Source of the DNA: Lachnospiraceae bacterium UBA7205
Lineage (GTDB): Bacteria > Bacillota > Clostridia > Lachnospirales > Lachnospiraceae
DNA: 64,000 nucleotides
NCBI GenBank assembly: GCA_002490665.1
Contig: DKUL01000052.1
Location: 7,696 to 71,695 of the forward strand
Direction: 5' to 3'
Position numbers and translations under genes: made by a program. The notes under the pieces are model-generated. The model did not search any database, was not told the DNA's origin, and saw nothing but the letters and a program-made list of their open reading frames with translations. Positions 45,208 through 54,863 of this stretch are shown piece after piece. How positions within the stretch are numbered: the stretch's first letter is position 1; the number at the start of each line of letters is the position of its first letter.

Positions 45208-46155
45208 CTAAATACGCTCAAAAACTCTAAGCTTTGCACTTTTCGACCTTGTATTTACCTCCATTTCCCCCTCTGATGGTAATATCGGCTTCCGCGGCGC
45301 CATTTTCCCATATGGAATCTTCCCGCATACACAGACCGGAAATTCCGGCGGGCATGTACATGGATTTTCCATCTCCCTGAAAAAATTCTTCACAATCCTG
45401 TCCTCAAGCGAGTGAAACGTAATAATACACAGTCTCCCCTGCGGATTGAGCATATTCACAAAATCCTCCAGGGAGCTTTTGAGTACGTCCAGCTCATGAT
45501 TGCACTCAATCCGTATCGCCTGAAACGTCCGCTTGGACGGATGTCCGCCCGATGCCCGCATTTTTGCAGGTATTGCCGCCTTGATAATCTCATTTAATTC
45601 AAAAGTCGTCTCTATTGTTTTCTCTGCCCTTGCCTGCACAATATGCTTCGCAATATTTTTGGCAAACTGATCCTCCCCATAGTCCCTTATGACCCTGTAC
45701 AGCGACTGTTCATCATATCCGTTCACAATATCCCGTGCGGTCAGCTTCTGCCGCTGGTCCATGCGCATATCGAGCGGGGTGTCATATTTGTAGGTAAATC
45801 CCCTCTCCACCGTGTCGAGCTGGTATGATGACACGCCCAAGTCCAGCACAATGCCGTCAACGTGACCCACACCTTTTTCTTTCAGTGCTTCCCTTGCATT
45901 ACAATAATTGTTTCTGATTATTGTAACCTTGTCTCCAAACTCTTCCAACCGCTTTCCCGCCGCCTCTATGGCTGCCTCATCCTGGTCAATACCATAAAAA
46001 CGCCCTTTGTCACCAAGCCGCCTGCACACCTCATATGCATGGCCGCCCCCCCCAAGGGTTCCATCCAGGTAGGTGCCATCTGGTTTTATGCGCAGTGCCT
46101 CGATTGTCTCTTCAAGTAATACTGATGTGTGATTAAACTCCGTTATTTCTGACAT
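45208..46155 (-). CDS. rsmH: 16S rRNA cytosine-1402-N4 methyltransferase
   Basis: 315 residues. Formerly MraW. N-terminal [16 protein letters not shown] motif [13 protein letters not shown], then [11 protein letters not shown], the [14 protein letters not shown] segment, and the C-terminal [11 protein letters not shown]. It methylates N4 of C1402 in the ribosomal P site. The ATG follows AAAGGAG. It is the second gene of the dcw cluster, 66 bases after mraZ. Confidence 0.97.
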   Translation of the reverse strand: MSEITEFNHTSVLLEETIEALRIKPDGTYLDGTLGGGGHAYEVCRRLGDKGRFYGIDQDEAAIEAAGKRLEEFGDKVTIIRNNYCNAREALKEKGVGHVDGIVLDLGVSSYQLDTVERGFTYKYDTPLDMRMDQRQKLTARDIVNGYDEQSLYRVIRDYGEDQFAKNIAKHIVQARAEKTIETTFELNEIIKAAIPAKMRASGGHPSKRTFQAIRIECNHELDVLKSSLEDFVNMLNPQGRLCIITFHSLEDRIVKNFFREMENPCTCPPEFPVCVCGKIPYGKMAPRKPILPSEGEMEVNTRSKSAKLRVFERI

Positions 46156-46221
46156 ACATGGTCTCCTTTCTGGAGTATTCCATCTGGCACATATGACCGT
46201 AATCCGGCAGACCGGATCCCA

Positions 46222-46653
46222 CTATATCATGAGTCCCAGCCCAGACATATGCTCTGCGATATCATCCATATCGTCGTACTCCGAAGCTTCCTCCCACCTT
46301 TCCTTGCCCCAGATTTCGATGCGTCCCCCTACTCCTATGAGGACAACCTCCTTATCCAAGGCAGCAAACTCCCTTAACACGGACGGTATCAGTATTCTTC
46401 CCTGCTTGTCCACTTCCACGTTCGCAGCGCCTGCGAGAAAGAAACGGACAAACTTACGAGATTCCTTGTTCATAAGCGGTAAAGCCTTCAGCTTTTCTTC
46501 AAAAGCGGACCATTCAGTGTTATCGTACACAAACAGGCAGCCATCCAGCCCCTTCGTCACCACGAAATCATCTCCCAAAACTTCGCGGAACCTTGAGGGA
46601 ATAATCAGCCTGCCCTTCGCGTCAATCGTATGATTGTATTCACCCATGAACAT
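46222..46653 (-). CDS. mraZ: Transcriptional regulator MraZ
   Basis: 143 residues. Two SpoVT/AbrB-like repeats, each with the DxxGR motif: MGEYNHTIDAKGRLIIPSRF and, about 75 residues later, VEVDKQGRILIPSVL. It forms rings and represses its own operon. The ATG at 46653 gives the invariant MFMGEYNHT start and has AGGTGAT upstream; the frame is open 35 codons further, through the promoter region, but that is not coding. Four putative operator boxes lie directly upstream. Confidence 0.96.
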   Translation of the reverse strand: MFMGEYNHTIDAKGRLIIPSRFREVLGDDFVVTKGLDGCLFVYDNTEWSAFEEKLKALPLMNKESRKFVRFFLAGAANVEVDKQGRILIPSVLREFAALDKEVVLIGVGGRIEIWGKERWEEASEYDDMDDIAEHMSGLGLMI

Positions 46654-46664
46654 GCAATCACCTA

Positions 46665-46701
46665 CCACTTCGAACCACTTTGTTCCACTTTCTACCACTT
46701 T
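46665..46701 (-). promoter_or_regulatory. Four MraZ-type operator boxes at 10-bp period
   Basis: On the minus strand AAAGTGG occurs at 46695-46701, 46685-46691 and 46675-46681, and GAAGTGG at 46665-46671, each separated by exactly 3 bases. AAAGTG[T/G] repeats with 3-base spacers are the described MraZ binding site in Mollicutes, and related repeats precede mraZ elsewhere. The array begins at the expected start of transcription and ends 12 bases before the mraZ ATG, so bound MraZ would block promoter clearance and translation. Confidence 0.85.
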
Positions 46702-46708
46702 GATACCT

Positions 46709-46737
46709 ATTTTACATGAAAACCATGGAAAGTACAA
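46709..46737 (-). promoter_or_regulatory. Sigma-A-type promoter of the dcw cluster (mraZ)
   Basis: TTGTAC (46732-46737), 17 bases, TAAAAT (46709-46714) on the minus strand. Transcription should begin near 46702, at the first MraZ box. Confidence 0.75.
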
Positions 46738-46760
46738 GTCTTTATTTAAACACAACAAAA

Positions 46761-46820
46761 AAAGTGGCGGACATTCCCATATAATTTACCAGTAAACTAA
46801 TGGGAACTTCCTCCACTTTC
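46761..46820 (-). terminator. Rho-independent terminator after polC
   Basis: A long interrupted stem: AAAGTGG (46761-46767) with CCACTTT (46813-46819), and ATTCCCAT/ATGGGAA (46773-46780 with 46800-46806). On the minus strand it ends in seven T followed by GTTGTG. It starts 30 bases after the polC stop and separates it from the mraZ promoter. Confidence 0.85.
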
Positions 46821-46849
46821 ATTTTACATATCATTGCTGTCCACGGGCA

Positions 46850-49800
46850 TTATCCGACAAGGTCAAACAGGCTGATCTGGTTGGATTCCGGTATATCGCC
46901 CAGAAGCCCCAGGTCTGCCATCAGGTCAATTACCGTCTTGGACACCTTTGTCCTGCTCCTGAAATCATCCTTTGACAGGAACGGACCGTCCTTTGCCGCC
47001 TCCATAATCGCATCCGCCGCCTTCTCGCCGAGACCTTCAATGCTGTTCAGCGAGGGCATGACTTTACCGTTTACAATCTGGAAGTTTCTTGAATGTGCCC
47101 GGAAAATGTCAATCGGTTCAAATTCAAATCCCCTCGCGTACATCTCCTGCACAATGCGCATATCCTTTACCGCATCCTGTTCCTTGTTCGACAGGCTGTC
47201 GCTGCGCCTTTTATAATCTGCCATGACACGTTCCAGGTGCTCGCGTCCAAGGCACATGGTCTCATACGAAAATGCCGACGCGCGGATACTGAAAAATGCG
47301 CAGTAGTATGCCAGCGGATAATTTATCTTGCAGTATGCGATGCGCCACCCCATCATGACATAAGCCGCCGCATGTGCTTTCGGGAACATATACTGTATCT
47401 TTTCACACGACCACACGTACCAGTCCGGCACATTATGTTCCAGCATATCCTTTTTCCACTCTGCCCAGTTCCCGCATTTTCCCTTTGCCACGGTTCCCTT
47501 CCGGACTGCCTCCATAATCTTGAACGACTCCTCCGAGTCAAGCCCCATGCCAATCAGGTAAGTCATAATGTCGTCACGCGTACAGATTGCCGTCGAAATC
47601 GTCGCCTTTCCTTCCTGAATCAGCGTCTGCGCATTGCCAAGCCATACGTCAGTACCGTGTGAAAGCCCTGATATCCTGACCAGATCCGAAAAGTACTTTG
47701 GCTGGGCGTCAATAACCATCTGCATGGCAAAATCCGTACCAAATTCCGGAATTCCAAGGCATCCAAGCCTGCATCCCCCGATATCCTCCGGCGTAATCCC
47801 CAGCGCAGACGTATTCTGGAAAAGTGACATAACCTCCTTGTCGTCAAGCGGTATCTCTGTCGGGTCTATCCCGGTCAGATCCTGAAGCATACGAATCATT
47901 GTCGGATCGTCGTGCCCGAGGATATCCAGCTTTAACAGGTTGTGGTCAATGGAATGATAGTCAAAATGCGTCGTCACGGTATCGGTCGTCATATCATTTG
48001 CCGGATGCTGTACCGGTGTAAAGGAGTCAATCTCCTCCCCCACGGGCAGTACGACAATGCCGCCCGGATGCTGCCCCGTCGTCCGCCTGACGCCGACACA
48101 TCCCTCGACAATCCTGTTAATCTCACTTGTGCGCTTATGCTTCCCGCGCTCCTCGTAATAATTCTTTACATAACCAAATGCAGTCTTATCGGCAAGCGTG
48201 CCAATTGTCCCGGCACGGAATGTCTGCCCATAGCCAAAGATTACTTCGGTATACTTATGTGCCTTACTCTGATATTCGCCCGAAAAGTTCAAGTCGATAT
48301 CCGGCTCCTTGTTTCCCTTGAATCCAAGAAACGTCTCGAACGGAATGTCAAATCCATCCTTCACCAGTTTTTCACCACAAACCGGACAGTTCTTGTCCGG
48401 CATGTCACACCCTGCCATACCGGCAAACTTCTTCACATCATCTGAATAGAAGTCACTGTAATGGCGGTTTTTGCAATAGTAATGCGGACTGAGCGGATTC
48501 ACTTCCGTAATCCCCGCCATGGTTGCCACAAATGAAGACCCGACAGACCCCCTTGAGCCTACCAGATAACCGTCCTCCACTGATTTCCACACAAGCTTTT
48601 GCGCGATGATGTACATGACGGCAAAGCCATTGCTGATAATGGAATTCAGTTCCCTTTTCAGTCTCGCCTCCACTATATCAGGAAGCTCGTCACCATACAT
48701 CTCGTGCGCTTTCCTGTAACAGATATCCGTGAGCTGCTGGTCACTGTTTTCAATAACCGGCGGACATTTGTCGGGACGTACCGGCGCAATCCTGTCACAC
48801 ATATCTGCAATCCTGTTTGTGTTTGTAATCACAATTTCCTCTGCCTTTTCACTGCCAAGATAATACGCAAACTCGTCAAGCATTTCCTCTGTAGTACGCA
48901 GGTACAGCGGCGCCTGGTCATCCGCATCCTTAAATCCCTTTCCAGTCATGATAATTCGTCTGTAAACCTCATCCTCGGGGTCTAAAAAATGGACATCGCA
49001 GGTTGCGACAACCGGTTTATGGAACTGTTCCCCAAGCTTTACAACCCTTTTGTTAAGGGCTATCAGGTCGTCTTCCGAGTTAATATCCCGGTGCCGTTCC
49101 GACGCAATCATGAATTTGTTGTTGCCAATCGGCTGTATTTCCAGGTAGTCATAAAAACTCACGATGCGGGCAATCTGTTCCTCACCCTGTCCGTCAAGCA
49201 GTGCACGGAACAGTTCCCCTGCTTCGCAGGCGCTCCCGATAATCAGTCCCTCCCTGTACTTTTCGATAAGGCTCTTTGGTATCAAAGGTCTTTTGTAAAA
49301 ATACTTCAAATGCGACTGGGAAATCAGCCTGTATAAATTGATGCGTCCTGTCTGGTTCTTCGCCAGTATAATGATATGGTAGGAATGCAGCTTTCGCACC
49401 GCATCGACACTCGCCTTTCCCATGTCGTTGAGCTGCGCAAGCGTATTGATCTGCTCCTTTTTGAGCATCTCTATGAACCGGACAAAGATTTCCGCCGTAC
49501 ACTCTGCATCGTCAACCGCCCTATGGTGGTTTTCAAGGGATATCTTTAACGTCTTGGCAACCGCATCGAGTGTATACTTTGCCTGCCCTGTCAGCAGCGT
49601 CCTCGCAATTGCAACTGTGTCAACATATGTAAAATCTGCGGAAATGTTCTGCCGCTTCGCATTCTCCTTGATAAAGCCGACATCAAACCCCGCATTGTGC
49701 GCGACAAGAACCGCATCGCCCACAAACGCCAGAAACTTCGGCAGCACCGTCTCTATCGTCTCCGCGTCAATCACCATGCTGTCACTGATGCTGGTAAGTT

Positions 49801-51388
49801 TTTCAATCTCAAACGGAATGGGCACCTCAGGGTTTACAAAGGTAGAAAACCGGTCCACAATCTGTCCGTTTACCACCTTTACCGCACCGATTTCTATAAT
49901 ACGGTTGGTTACCGGCGAAAATCCCGTTGTCTCGATGTCAAACACCACATATGTCTCATCGAGTGTCTGCCCCCTGCCGTCCGTCACAATCTCCTTCAGG
50001 TCGTCAACCAGATATCCCTCCACGCCATAGATGACTTTGAAATCATCACCATGGTCCAGGGCATGGTTCGCGTCAGGGAATGCCTGTACACAACCATGGT
50101 CTGTAATGGCAATTGCCTTGTGCCCCCATTTTTTTGCACGCTTTATAATGTCCTTTACATCAGAGACGCCATCCATGTCACTCATTTTCGTATGGCAGTG
50201 AAGCTCCACGCGCTTTCTGGCGCTGTTGTCCATGCGGGCTGTTGTAAAGTCAGGAATTTTCATCACGCCAATCACGGATCCAATCGTCAGTTCCCTGTCA
50301 AATGTATCGTTGACCGTGACACCCTTCAGCCTTAAAAATGCCCCGACCTTTAAATCTGCCGTCAGTTCGGAAAGCTGCTCATTGTGCACGAACATTTTTA
50401 CCTTAATCGTATCCGTGAAATCCGTTATCTCAAAGCTCACGATTGTCCGCTCGTTTCGGATTTCGCGTGTCTCGAGGGCACGCACCTTGCCGCGGATGGT
50501 AACCTCACCCATCTCGCCCCAGATTTCCTCTATATTGATGCTCTCATCCTCAAAGTCACGTCCAAAAATGACATTGGGGTTATCGGAACGCTTAAGCGCC
50601 CTTTTCTGCATTCCTCTGTCACGAAATCCTCTGTCCGATGCCCTATCCGGTCTGTTGTATGATTTTTTCTCCGTCCCGGCAGAAACCGGTGTGCCGTTCT
50701 TCTCCAATGCCTGCGGTTTCATCTCCCCTGAAGGCTTCACTTCCCCTGCCGTCGCTTCAGATGACGGCGACGCGCCATTCTCCTGTCCATATTCTCCTCC
50801 TGCCTTTCCTTCCAGGCGGCTGCTGATACTCGCAACGATTTTTTTAATGCGCAGTTCGTCGTCTTCTTTATATTTCCCGGTCTTTGCTTCTTTGTAGGAA
50901 GTCTCAAATTTCACCCGGAATCCGCACCGCTCGTTCAGAACCTTGTCCAGAATCCCGACAAGCTCCTCCTCCTTTGACTTTGCAATCACACTGTCCTCAA
51001 GGATTAACTCCATAACGTTATCTTCCGGAAAACGGATATCTGCCTGCCGGAACATGGTATAGAGCATATGTTCGCATTCCTTCAGCTCCATCAGTATGCT
51101 TTCCTTATACACACCCATCAGCTTCTCCGGCGTATATTGTTCCGACAAAACAAATTTTTCATATATTTTGACAATAAGATACTCCCGCGGAAAAAACTGC
51201 CTTTTTATCTCATTTTCCACGGCATAAATGACTTCCTTCTCAATTAACCGCTCGCTTCGAATATAGATGCGCAGCAAATCCTTGCGCTTTGTCGCTGTAA
51301 TTTTTTCCACAGCAACCTGCTCAAAAAAATCCTTGTGCACCCCTTCGAGCTTGAGATTCGGAAACGCTTCAAAAAATTTCTTTTCCAT
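46850..51388 (-). CDS. polC: DNA polymerase III alpha subunit, PolC type with proofreading exonuclease
   Basis: 1512 residues. Replicative polymerase of low-GC Gram-positives. Order: N-terminal domains with a disordered Glu/Ser/Pro segment (about 195-260), OB fold (EVTIRGKVRALETREI), PHP domain (HCHTKMSDMDGVSD) split by the DEDD exonuclease (VVFDIETTGFSP near 495), then the C-family polymerase with GSRGSVGSSFVAT, a Cys-rich zinc motif (CDMPDKNCPVCGEK), and the catalytic DIDLNFSGEYQ. C-terminal helix-hairpin-helix region. The ATG is 6 bases after the ispG stop. It is the last gene of the pyrH-to-polC run. Confidence 0.97.
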   Translation of the reverse strand: MEKKFFEAFPNLKLEGVHKDFFEQVAVEKITATKRKDLLRIYIRSERLIEKEVIYAVENEIKRQFFPREYLIVKIYEKFVLSEQYTPEKLMGVYKESILMELKECEHMLYTMFRQADIRFPEDNVMELILEDSVIAKSKEEELVGILDKVLNERCGFRVKFETSYKEAKTGKYKEDDELRIKKIVASISSRLEGKAGGEYGQENGASPSSEATAGEVKPSGEMKPQALEKNGTPVSAGTEKKSYNRPDRASDRGFRDRGMQKRALKRSDNPNVIFGRDFEDESINIEEIWGEMGEVTIRGKVRALETREIRNERTIVSFEITDFTDTIKVKMFVHNEQLSELTADLKVGAFLRLKGVTVNDTFDRELTIGSVIGVMKIPDFTTARMDNSARKRVELHCHTKMSDMDGVSDVKDIIKRAKKWGHKAIAITDHGCVQAFPDANHALDHGDDFKVIYGVEGYLVDDLKEIVTDGRGQTLDETYVVFDIETTGFSPVTNRIIEIGAVKVVNGQIVDRFSTFVNPEVPIPFEIEKLTSISDSMVIDAETIETVLPKFLAFVGDAVLVAHNAGFDVGFIKENAKRQNISADFTYVDTVAIARTLLTGQAKYTLDAVAKTLKISLENHHRAVDDAECTAEIFVRFIEMLKKEQINTLAQLNDMGKASVDAVRKLHSYHIIILAKNQTGRINLYRLISQSHLKYFYKRPLIPKSLIEKYREGLIIGSACEAGELFRALLDGQGEEQIARIVSFYDYLEIQPIGNNKFMIASERHRDINSEDDLIALNKRVVKLGEQFHKPVVATCDVHFLDPEDEVYRRIIMTGKGFKDADDQAPLYLRTTEEMLDEFAYYLGSEKAEEIVITNTNRIADMCDRIAPVRPDKCPPVIENSDQQLTDICYRKAHEMYGDELPDIVEARLKRELNSIISNGFAVMYIIAQKLVWKSVEDGYLVGSRGSVGSSFVATMAGITEVNPLSPHYYCKNRHYSDFYSDDVKKFAGMAGCDMPDKNCPVCGEKLVKDGFDIPFETFLGFKGNKEPDIDLNFSGEYQSKAHKYTEVIFGYGQTFRAGTIGTLADKTAFGYVKNYYEERGKHKRTSEINRIVEGCVGVRRTTGQHPGGIVVLPVGEEIDSFTPVQHPANDMTTDTVTTHFDYHSIDHNLLKLDILGHDDPTMIRMLQDLTGIDPTEIPLDDKEVMSLFQNTSALGITPEDIGGCRLGCLGIPEFGTDFAMQMVIDAQPKYFSDLVRISGLSHGTDVWLGNAQTLIQEGKATISTAICTRDDIMTYLIGMGLDSEESFKIMEAVRKGTVAKGKCGNWAEWKKDMLEHNVPDWYVWSCEKIQYMFPKAHAAAYVMMGWRIAYCKINYPLAYYCAFFSIRASAFSYETMCLGREHLERVMADYKRRSDSLSNKEQDAVKDMRIVQEMYARGFEFEPIDIFRAHSRNFQIVNGKVMPSLNSIEGLGEKAADAIMEAAKDGPFLSKDDFRSRTKVSKTVIDLMADLGLLGDIPESNQISLFDLVG

Positions 51389-51394
51389 CCGACC

Positions 51395-52447
51395 CTACTT
51401 CCAATTGTCCAGCTCATACTTCAACGTGTTTAAAAGCTCCCGCTCCGGGACTTTCTTTATAATCTCTCCTTTTTTAATAAGAAGTCCTTCATCAATCCCG
51501 CCAGCAATCCCAATATCTGCTTCCTTTGCTTCCCCGGGCCCGTTTACGGCGCATCCCATAACTGCGACCTTAATATCCAGGTCATACCCCTGTACCATCG
51601 TTTCCACCTGATTCGCCAGCCCAATCAGGTCAATATTGGTTCTTCCGCAGGTAGGGCATGACACGACTTCGATGCCTCCTTTCCTAAGCCCGAGTGTGCG
51701 CAGTATCAGTCTGGCAGATTTTATCTCCTCCACCGGGTCTCCCGTAAGCGAAACCCTGATTGTATCACCAATGCCCTGATTCAGTATAATCCCAAGCCCG
51801 ACCGCTGACTTGATATTGCCGCTTGTGACCGTACCGGATTCCGTAATCCCCACATGAAGCGGGTACGGTGTCCTGCCCGCCAGCAGCTCATGGGCTTTCA
51901 CACACATCATGACATCGGAAGACTTGATGCTGATAACCATGTTGTCATATCCCAAATCCTCTATAATATGCACCTTGTCAAGTGCACTTTCCACAATTCC
52001 CTCGGCAGTGACACCATGATACCGCTCTACCAGTTCCTTTTCAAGCGAACCGCTGTTTACGCCCACCCGTATCGGAATCGCTCTCTCCCTTGCCACTTTT
52101 ACAACCTCGGCAACCTTCTCCCTGCTTCCGATATTTCCGGGGTTGATGCGTATCTTATCCGCACCGTTTTCCATTGCGGCAATCGCCATCCTATAATCAA
52201 AATGAATGTCTGCAACCAGCGGAATCGTTGTCTCCTTTTTGATGGCTGCAATCGCCCGCGCAGCCTCCATATCCGGCACTGTGCAGCGGATAATTTCACA
52301 CCCTGCCTCCTCAAGGCGCTTAATCTGCGCAATTGTAGCTGCCGCATCCTGTGTCTTTGTATTCGTCATGGACTGTATTAAAATGGGGTTTCCCCCGCCG
52401 ATCACCGCATCCCCAATCCGAACCACCTTTGTCTTATTCCTGTACAT
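51395..52447 (-). CDS. ispG: 4-hydroxy-3-methylbut-2-enyl diphosphate synthase (flavodoxin-dependent)
   Basis: 350 residues. Penultimate step of the MEP isoprenoid pathway, a [4Fe-4S] enzyme. N-terminal TIM barrel (GGGNPILIQSMTNTKT, VADIHFDYRMAI, KIRINPGN) and C-terminal cluster domain with Cys in SCPTCGR and MGCAVNGPGEAKEADIG. The ATG at 52447 follows GGAGGTAAAT; the frame extends 24 codons further but without a ribosome binding site. It clusters with dxr and uppS, as is common in Firmicutes. Confidence 0.96.
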   Translation of the reverse strand: MYRNKTKVVRIGDAVIGGGNPILIQSMTNTKTQDAAATIAQIKRLEEAGCEIIRCTVPDMEAARAIAAIKKETTIPLVADIHFDYRMAIAAMENGADKIRINPGNIGSREKVAEVVKVARERAIPIRVGVNSGSLEKELVERYHGVTAEGIVESALDKVHIIEDLGYDNMVISIKSSDVMMCVKAHELLAGRTPYPLHVGITESGTVTSGNIKSAVGLGIILNQGIGDTIRVSLTGDPVEEIKSARLILRTLGLRKGGIEVVSCPTCGRTNIDLIGLANQVETMVQGYDLDIKVAVMGCAVNGPGEAKEADIGIAGGIDEGLLIKKGEIIKKVPERELLNTLKYELDNWK

Positions 52448-52481
52448 ATTTACCTCCGCTCTAATACAACTTTTGTTATTC

Positions 52482-53555
52482 CTAAGCCAAAATCCTTGCA
52501 ATGTCATTGTACAATACAAACACCATCAATATCATCAGTGCCACAAATCCCACAAAATGAACCAGACCTTCCTTGTCAGGTGAAACAGGTTTCCCGCGCA
52601 CCACCTCGATAAACAGAAACAGAAGCCTGCCACCGTCAAGCGCCGGCAGCGGAAGCAGATTCATCACGCCAAGGTTCACACTGAGCAGCACGGCAAAATT
52701 AATCATCGTCAGGACAACAGTCGGTACGCCATACGGCTTTGCCACCTCCAAAGTCTCGTCAATCGTAACTGCAATTCCAACCGGCCCAGAAAGGTCGTTT
52801 GCCGAAAGCTTTCCCTGCACCAGCATCAGCAAACTCTTTATCGTTGTCTTGAGCCAGTAGCGCACCTCATATACACTGTACTTAATCAAATCCAGTCCCT
52901 TGCACTTTATGGTTTCCCCAATCGTAAAGCCTATATAATACCGGTTATCCTGTTCGCTGAACTTCGGGGTAAGCACTGTCGTATACTTCTCACCGTCACG
53001 TTTATACTCAATCTCAATCGGTTCCCCTCTGCTAAATGCGGATACAAAGGTAACCTCACCCTGCAGATAAATGCGTTCCCCATCCATTTTGGTGATAATA
53101 TCCCCCACCTCAAGCCCCGCTTCCATTGCAGGATAGCCTTCTGTCAGTGAATTTATTGTCGGAATAATCTCACCGGAAAAACCAACCACAATCAGTGACA
53201 GCAAAAATGCAAGAATAATATTAAAAAATGGTCCTGCAAAAACCGTTGCTATTCTCGCCCAGACATTTGCATCATTAAACGAGCCCTCCGGCTTTCCGGA
53301 TACCGTTTTTTCCCCGTCAGTGTCTTTTGTATAGATGCCATCCTCACCGTCAAACATACATGCCCCGCCGATTGGCAGGAGCTTTAACACGTACTTTGTT
53401 CCGTTCTTTGTAAACTTGATAATATCTGGTCCCATGCCGATAGAAAACTGCAAAACCCTGATGCCATTTGACTTTGCCAGCAAAAAATGGCCTAACTCAT
53501 GCGCTATCACGACCACGCCAAATACCAGCACAAAAACGATAATTGTAACAACCAT
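52482..53555 (-). CDS. rseP: Site-2 RIP metalloprotease RseP/RasP
   Basis: 357 residues. Intramembrane zinc protease. HELGH in the first helix (VIAHELGHFLLAK near 18), a PDZ domain near 120-200 (GYPAMEAGLEVGDIITKMDG), and the second metal motif NLLPLPALDGGRL near 280. It cleaves membrane anchors of anti-sigma factors and remnant signal peptides. It lies between dxr and ispG, its standard Firmicutes location. GGGAGG precedes the ATG. Confidence 0.95.
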   Translation of the reverse strand: MVVTIIVFVLVFGVVVIAHELGHFLLAKSNGIRVLQFSIGMGPDIIKFTKNGTKYVLKLLPIGGACMFDGEDGIYTKDTDGEKTVSGKPEGSFNDANVWARIATVFAGPFFNIILAFLLSLIVVGFSGEIIPTINSLTEGYPAMEAGLEVGDIITKMDGERIYLQGEVTFVSAFSRGEPIEIEYKRDGEKYTTVLTPKFSEQDNRYYIGFTIGETIKCKGLDLIKYSVYEVRYWLKTTIKSLLMLVQGKLSANDLSGPVGIAVTIDETLEVAKPYGVPTVVLTMINFAVLLSVNLGVMNLLPLPALDGGRLLFLFIEVVRGKPVSPDKEGLVHFVGFVALMILMVFVLYNDIARILA

Positions 53556-53620
53556 TCCTTATTTTTTCCTCCCTATATCTGTCATGATGCCCTTCCATTT
53601 ATCTTCAGACGATAAGAAAC

Positions 53621-54763
53621 CTAAAATTTCGAGCAGATAAGCTCATACGTCTCCTGTTCTGTCCTTAAAATCTCCTCCACATCAGGATGCTCAATTCTTC
53701 TATGGGCATCCATACACATCTCAATTATCTCAGGAATCTGCAAAAAGCTGATTTTCCTGTCCAGAAACAGGCTCACCGCTTTCTCATTTGCAGCGTTAAA
53801 CACTGTCGGCACACTGCCTCCTTCTGCCGCCGCCTGCAACGCAAGCTTTAATCCCGCAAAGGTCTCCATATCCGGCTTCTCAAACGTAATGTTTCCCAGC
53901 TCGTAAAAGTCCACCCTTTTCCCAGCCATTGGACGTCTGTCCGGATAAAACAGCGCATACTGTATCGGCAGTTTCATATCCGGCGTGCCAAGCTGTGCCA
54001 TAATTCCTCCATCCACATACTCCACCATGGAATGTATGATGCTCTGCGGATGCACAACAACCTGTATCCGATCCAAGTCCATGTCAAAAAGCCACTTCGC
54101 CTCCATAACCTCAAGCCCTTTGTTTACAAGTGTCGCAGAATCAATTGTAATCTTGTGCCCCATTGACCAGTTTGGATGCTTTAAGGCGTCCTCAAGCTGT
54201 ACATTTTCCAGCTGTTTCCTGCTTCTTCCCCGAAACGGCCCACCAGATGCAGTGATCAGCAGTTTGCTGACACGCTCCCTGTTTTCTCCCTGCATAGACT
54301 GAAAAATAGCACTGTGCTCACTGTCAACAGGAAGAATTGAAACACCCTTTTCAGCAGCAAGCGGCATGATAATGTGTCCTGCGGTTACAAGTGTCTCTTT
54401 ATTCGCAAGCGCAATGTCCTTACCCTTATGGATGGCTGCAATGGTAGGGCGGATTCCTATCATGCCGACAATTGCCGTAACCAGAACTTCTGATTCTTCC
54501 ATCTCAGCAATCGCAAGCAGCCCTTCCATGCCGCAGACAACTTCCACCTCCAAATCCGCAAGCCTAGCCTTCAAATCCCTGCATGCTGCTTCATCCCGAA
54601 GGGACACCAGCCTCGGCCGGAACTCCCTCACCTGCTTTTCAAACAAATCAATATTAGTGCCCGCTGCCAGACCCACTACCTCCAAATCCGGATTTTCCCG
54701 GACTATCTCCAGCGTCTGTGTCCCTATTGAACCGGTAGAGCCAAGTATTGCAATCCTTTTCAC
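53621..54763 (-). CDS. dxr: 1-deoxy-D-xylulose-5-phosphate reductoisomerase
   Basis: 380 residues. Second step of the MEP pathway, NADPH-dependent. Rossmann motif ILGSTGSIGTQTLEIV at the N-terminus, LANKETLVTAGH, the metal-binding LPVDSEHSAIFQ, GPFRGRSRKQLENV, and HPNWSMGHKITIDSATLVNKG. The start is GTG 54763 after GGAGGTCG. A 100-base gap separates it from cdsA; only weak promoter-like sequence is seen there. Confidence 0.97.
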   Translation of the reverse strand: MKRIAILGSTGSIGTQTLEIVRENPDLEVVGLAAGTNIDLFEKQVREFRPRLVSLRDEAACRDLKARLADLEVEVVCGMEGLLAIAEMEESEVLVTAIVGMIGIRPTIAAIHKGKDIALANKETLVTAGHIIMPLAAEKGVSILPVDSEHSAIFQSMQGENRERVSKLLITASGGPFRGRSRKQLENVQLEDALKHPNWSMGHKITIDSATLVNKGLEVMEAKWLFDMDLDRIQVVVHPQSIIHSMVEYVDGGIMAQLGTPDMKLPIQYALFYPDRRPMAGKRVDFYELGNITFEKPDMETFAGLKLALQAAAEGGSVPTVFNAANEKAVSLFLDRKISFLQIPEIIEMCMDAHRRIEHPDVEEILRTEQETYELICSKF

Positions 54764-54863
54764 GAAATCGACCTCCGTTTTATTATATTAGTAAAAATAC
54801 ATAACTATTCAAAATATACAGCCAAATGAAACATTCACAAAGGCACATGGCAGACCATCATTC

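Noticed and set aside
46665..46701. CRISPR-like array
   Set aside because: The repeats are 7 bp with 3-bp spacers, far too short; they fit a transcription-factor operator. No CRISPR array or cas gene is seen in the window.
46654..46758. Upstream extension of mraZ by 35 codons
   Set aside because: The extension would run through the -10 region and the four operator boxes; the family start MFMGEYNHT with AGGTGAT is at 46653.
49697..50335. Long plus-strand frames opposite polC
   Set aside because: Several overlapping antisense frames arise from codon bias of polC; none shows domain-like sequence or a Shine-Dalgarno.
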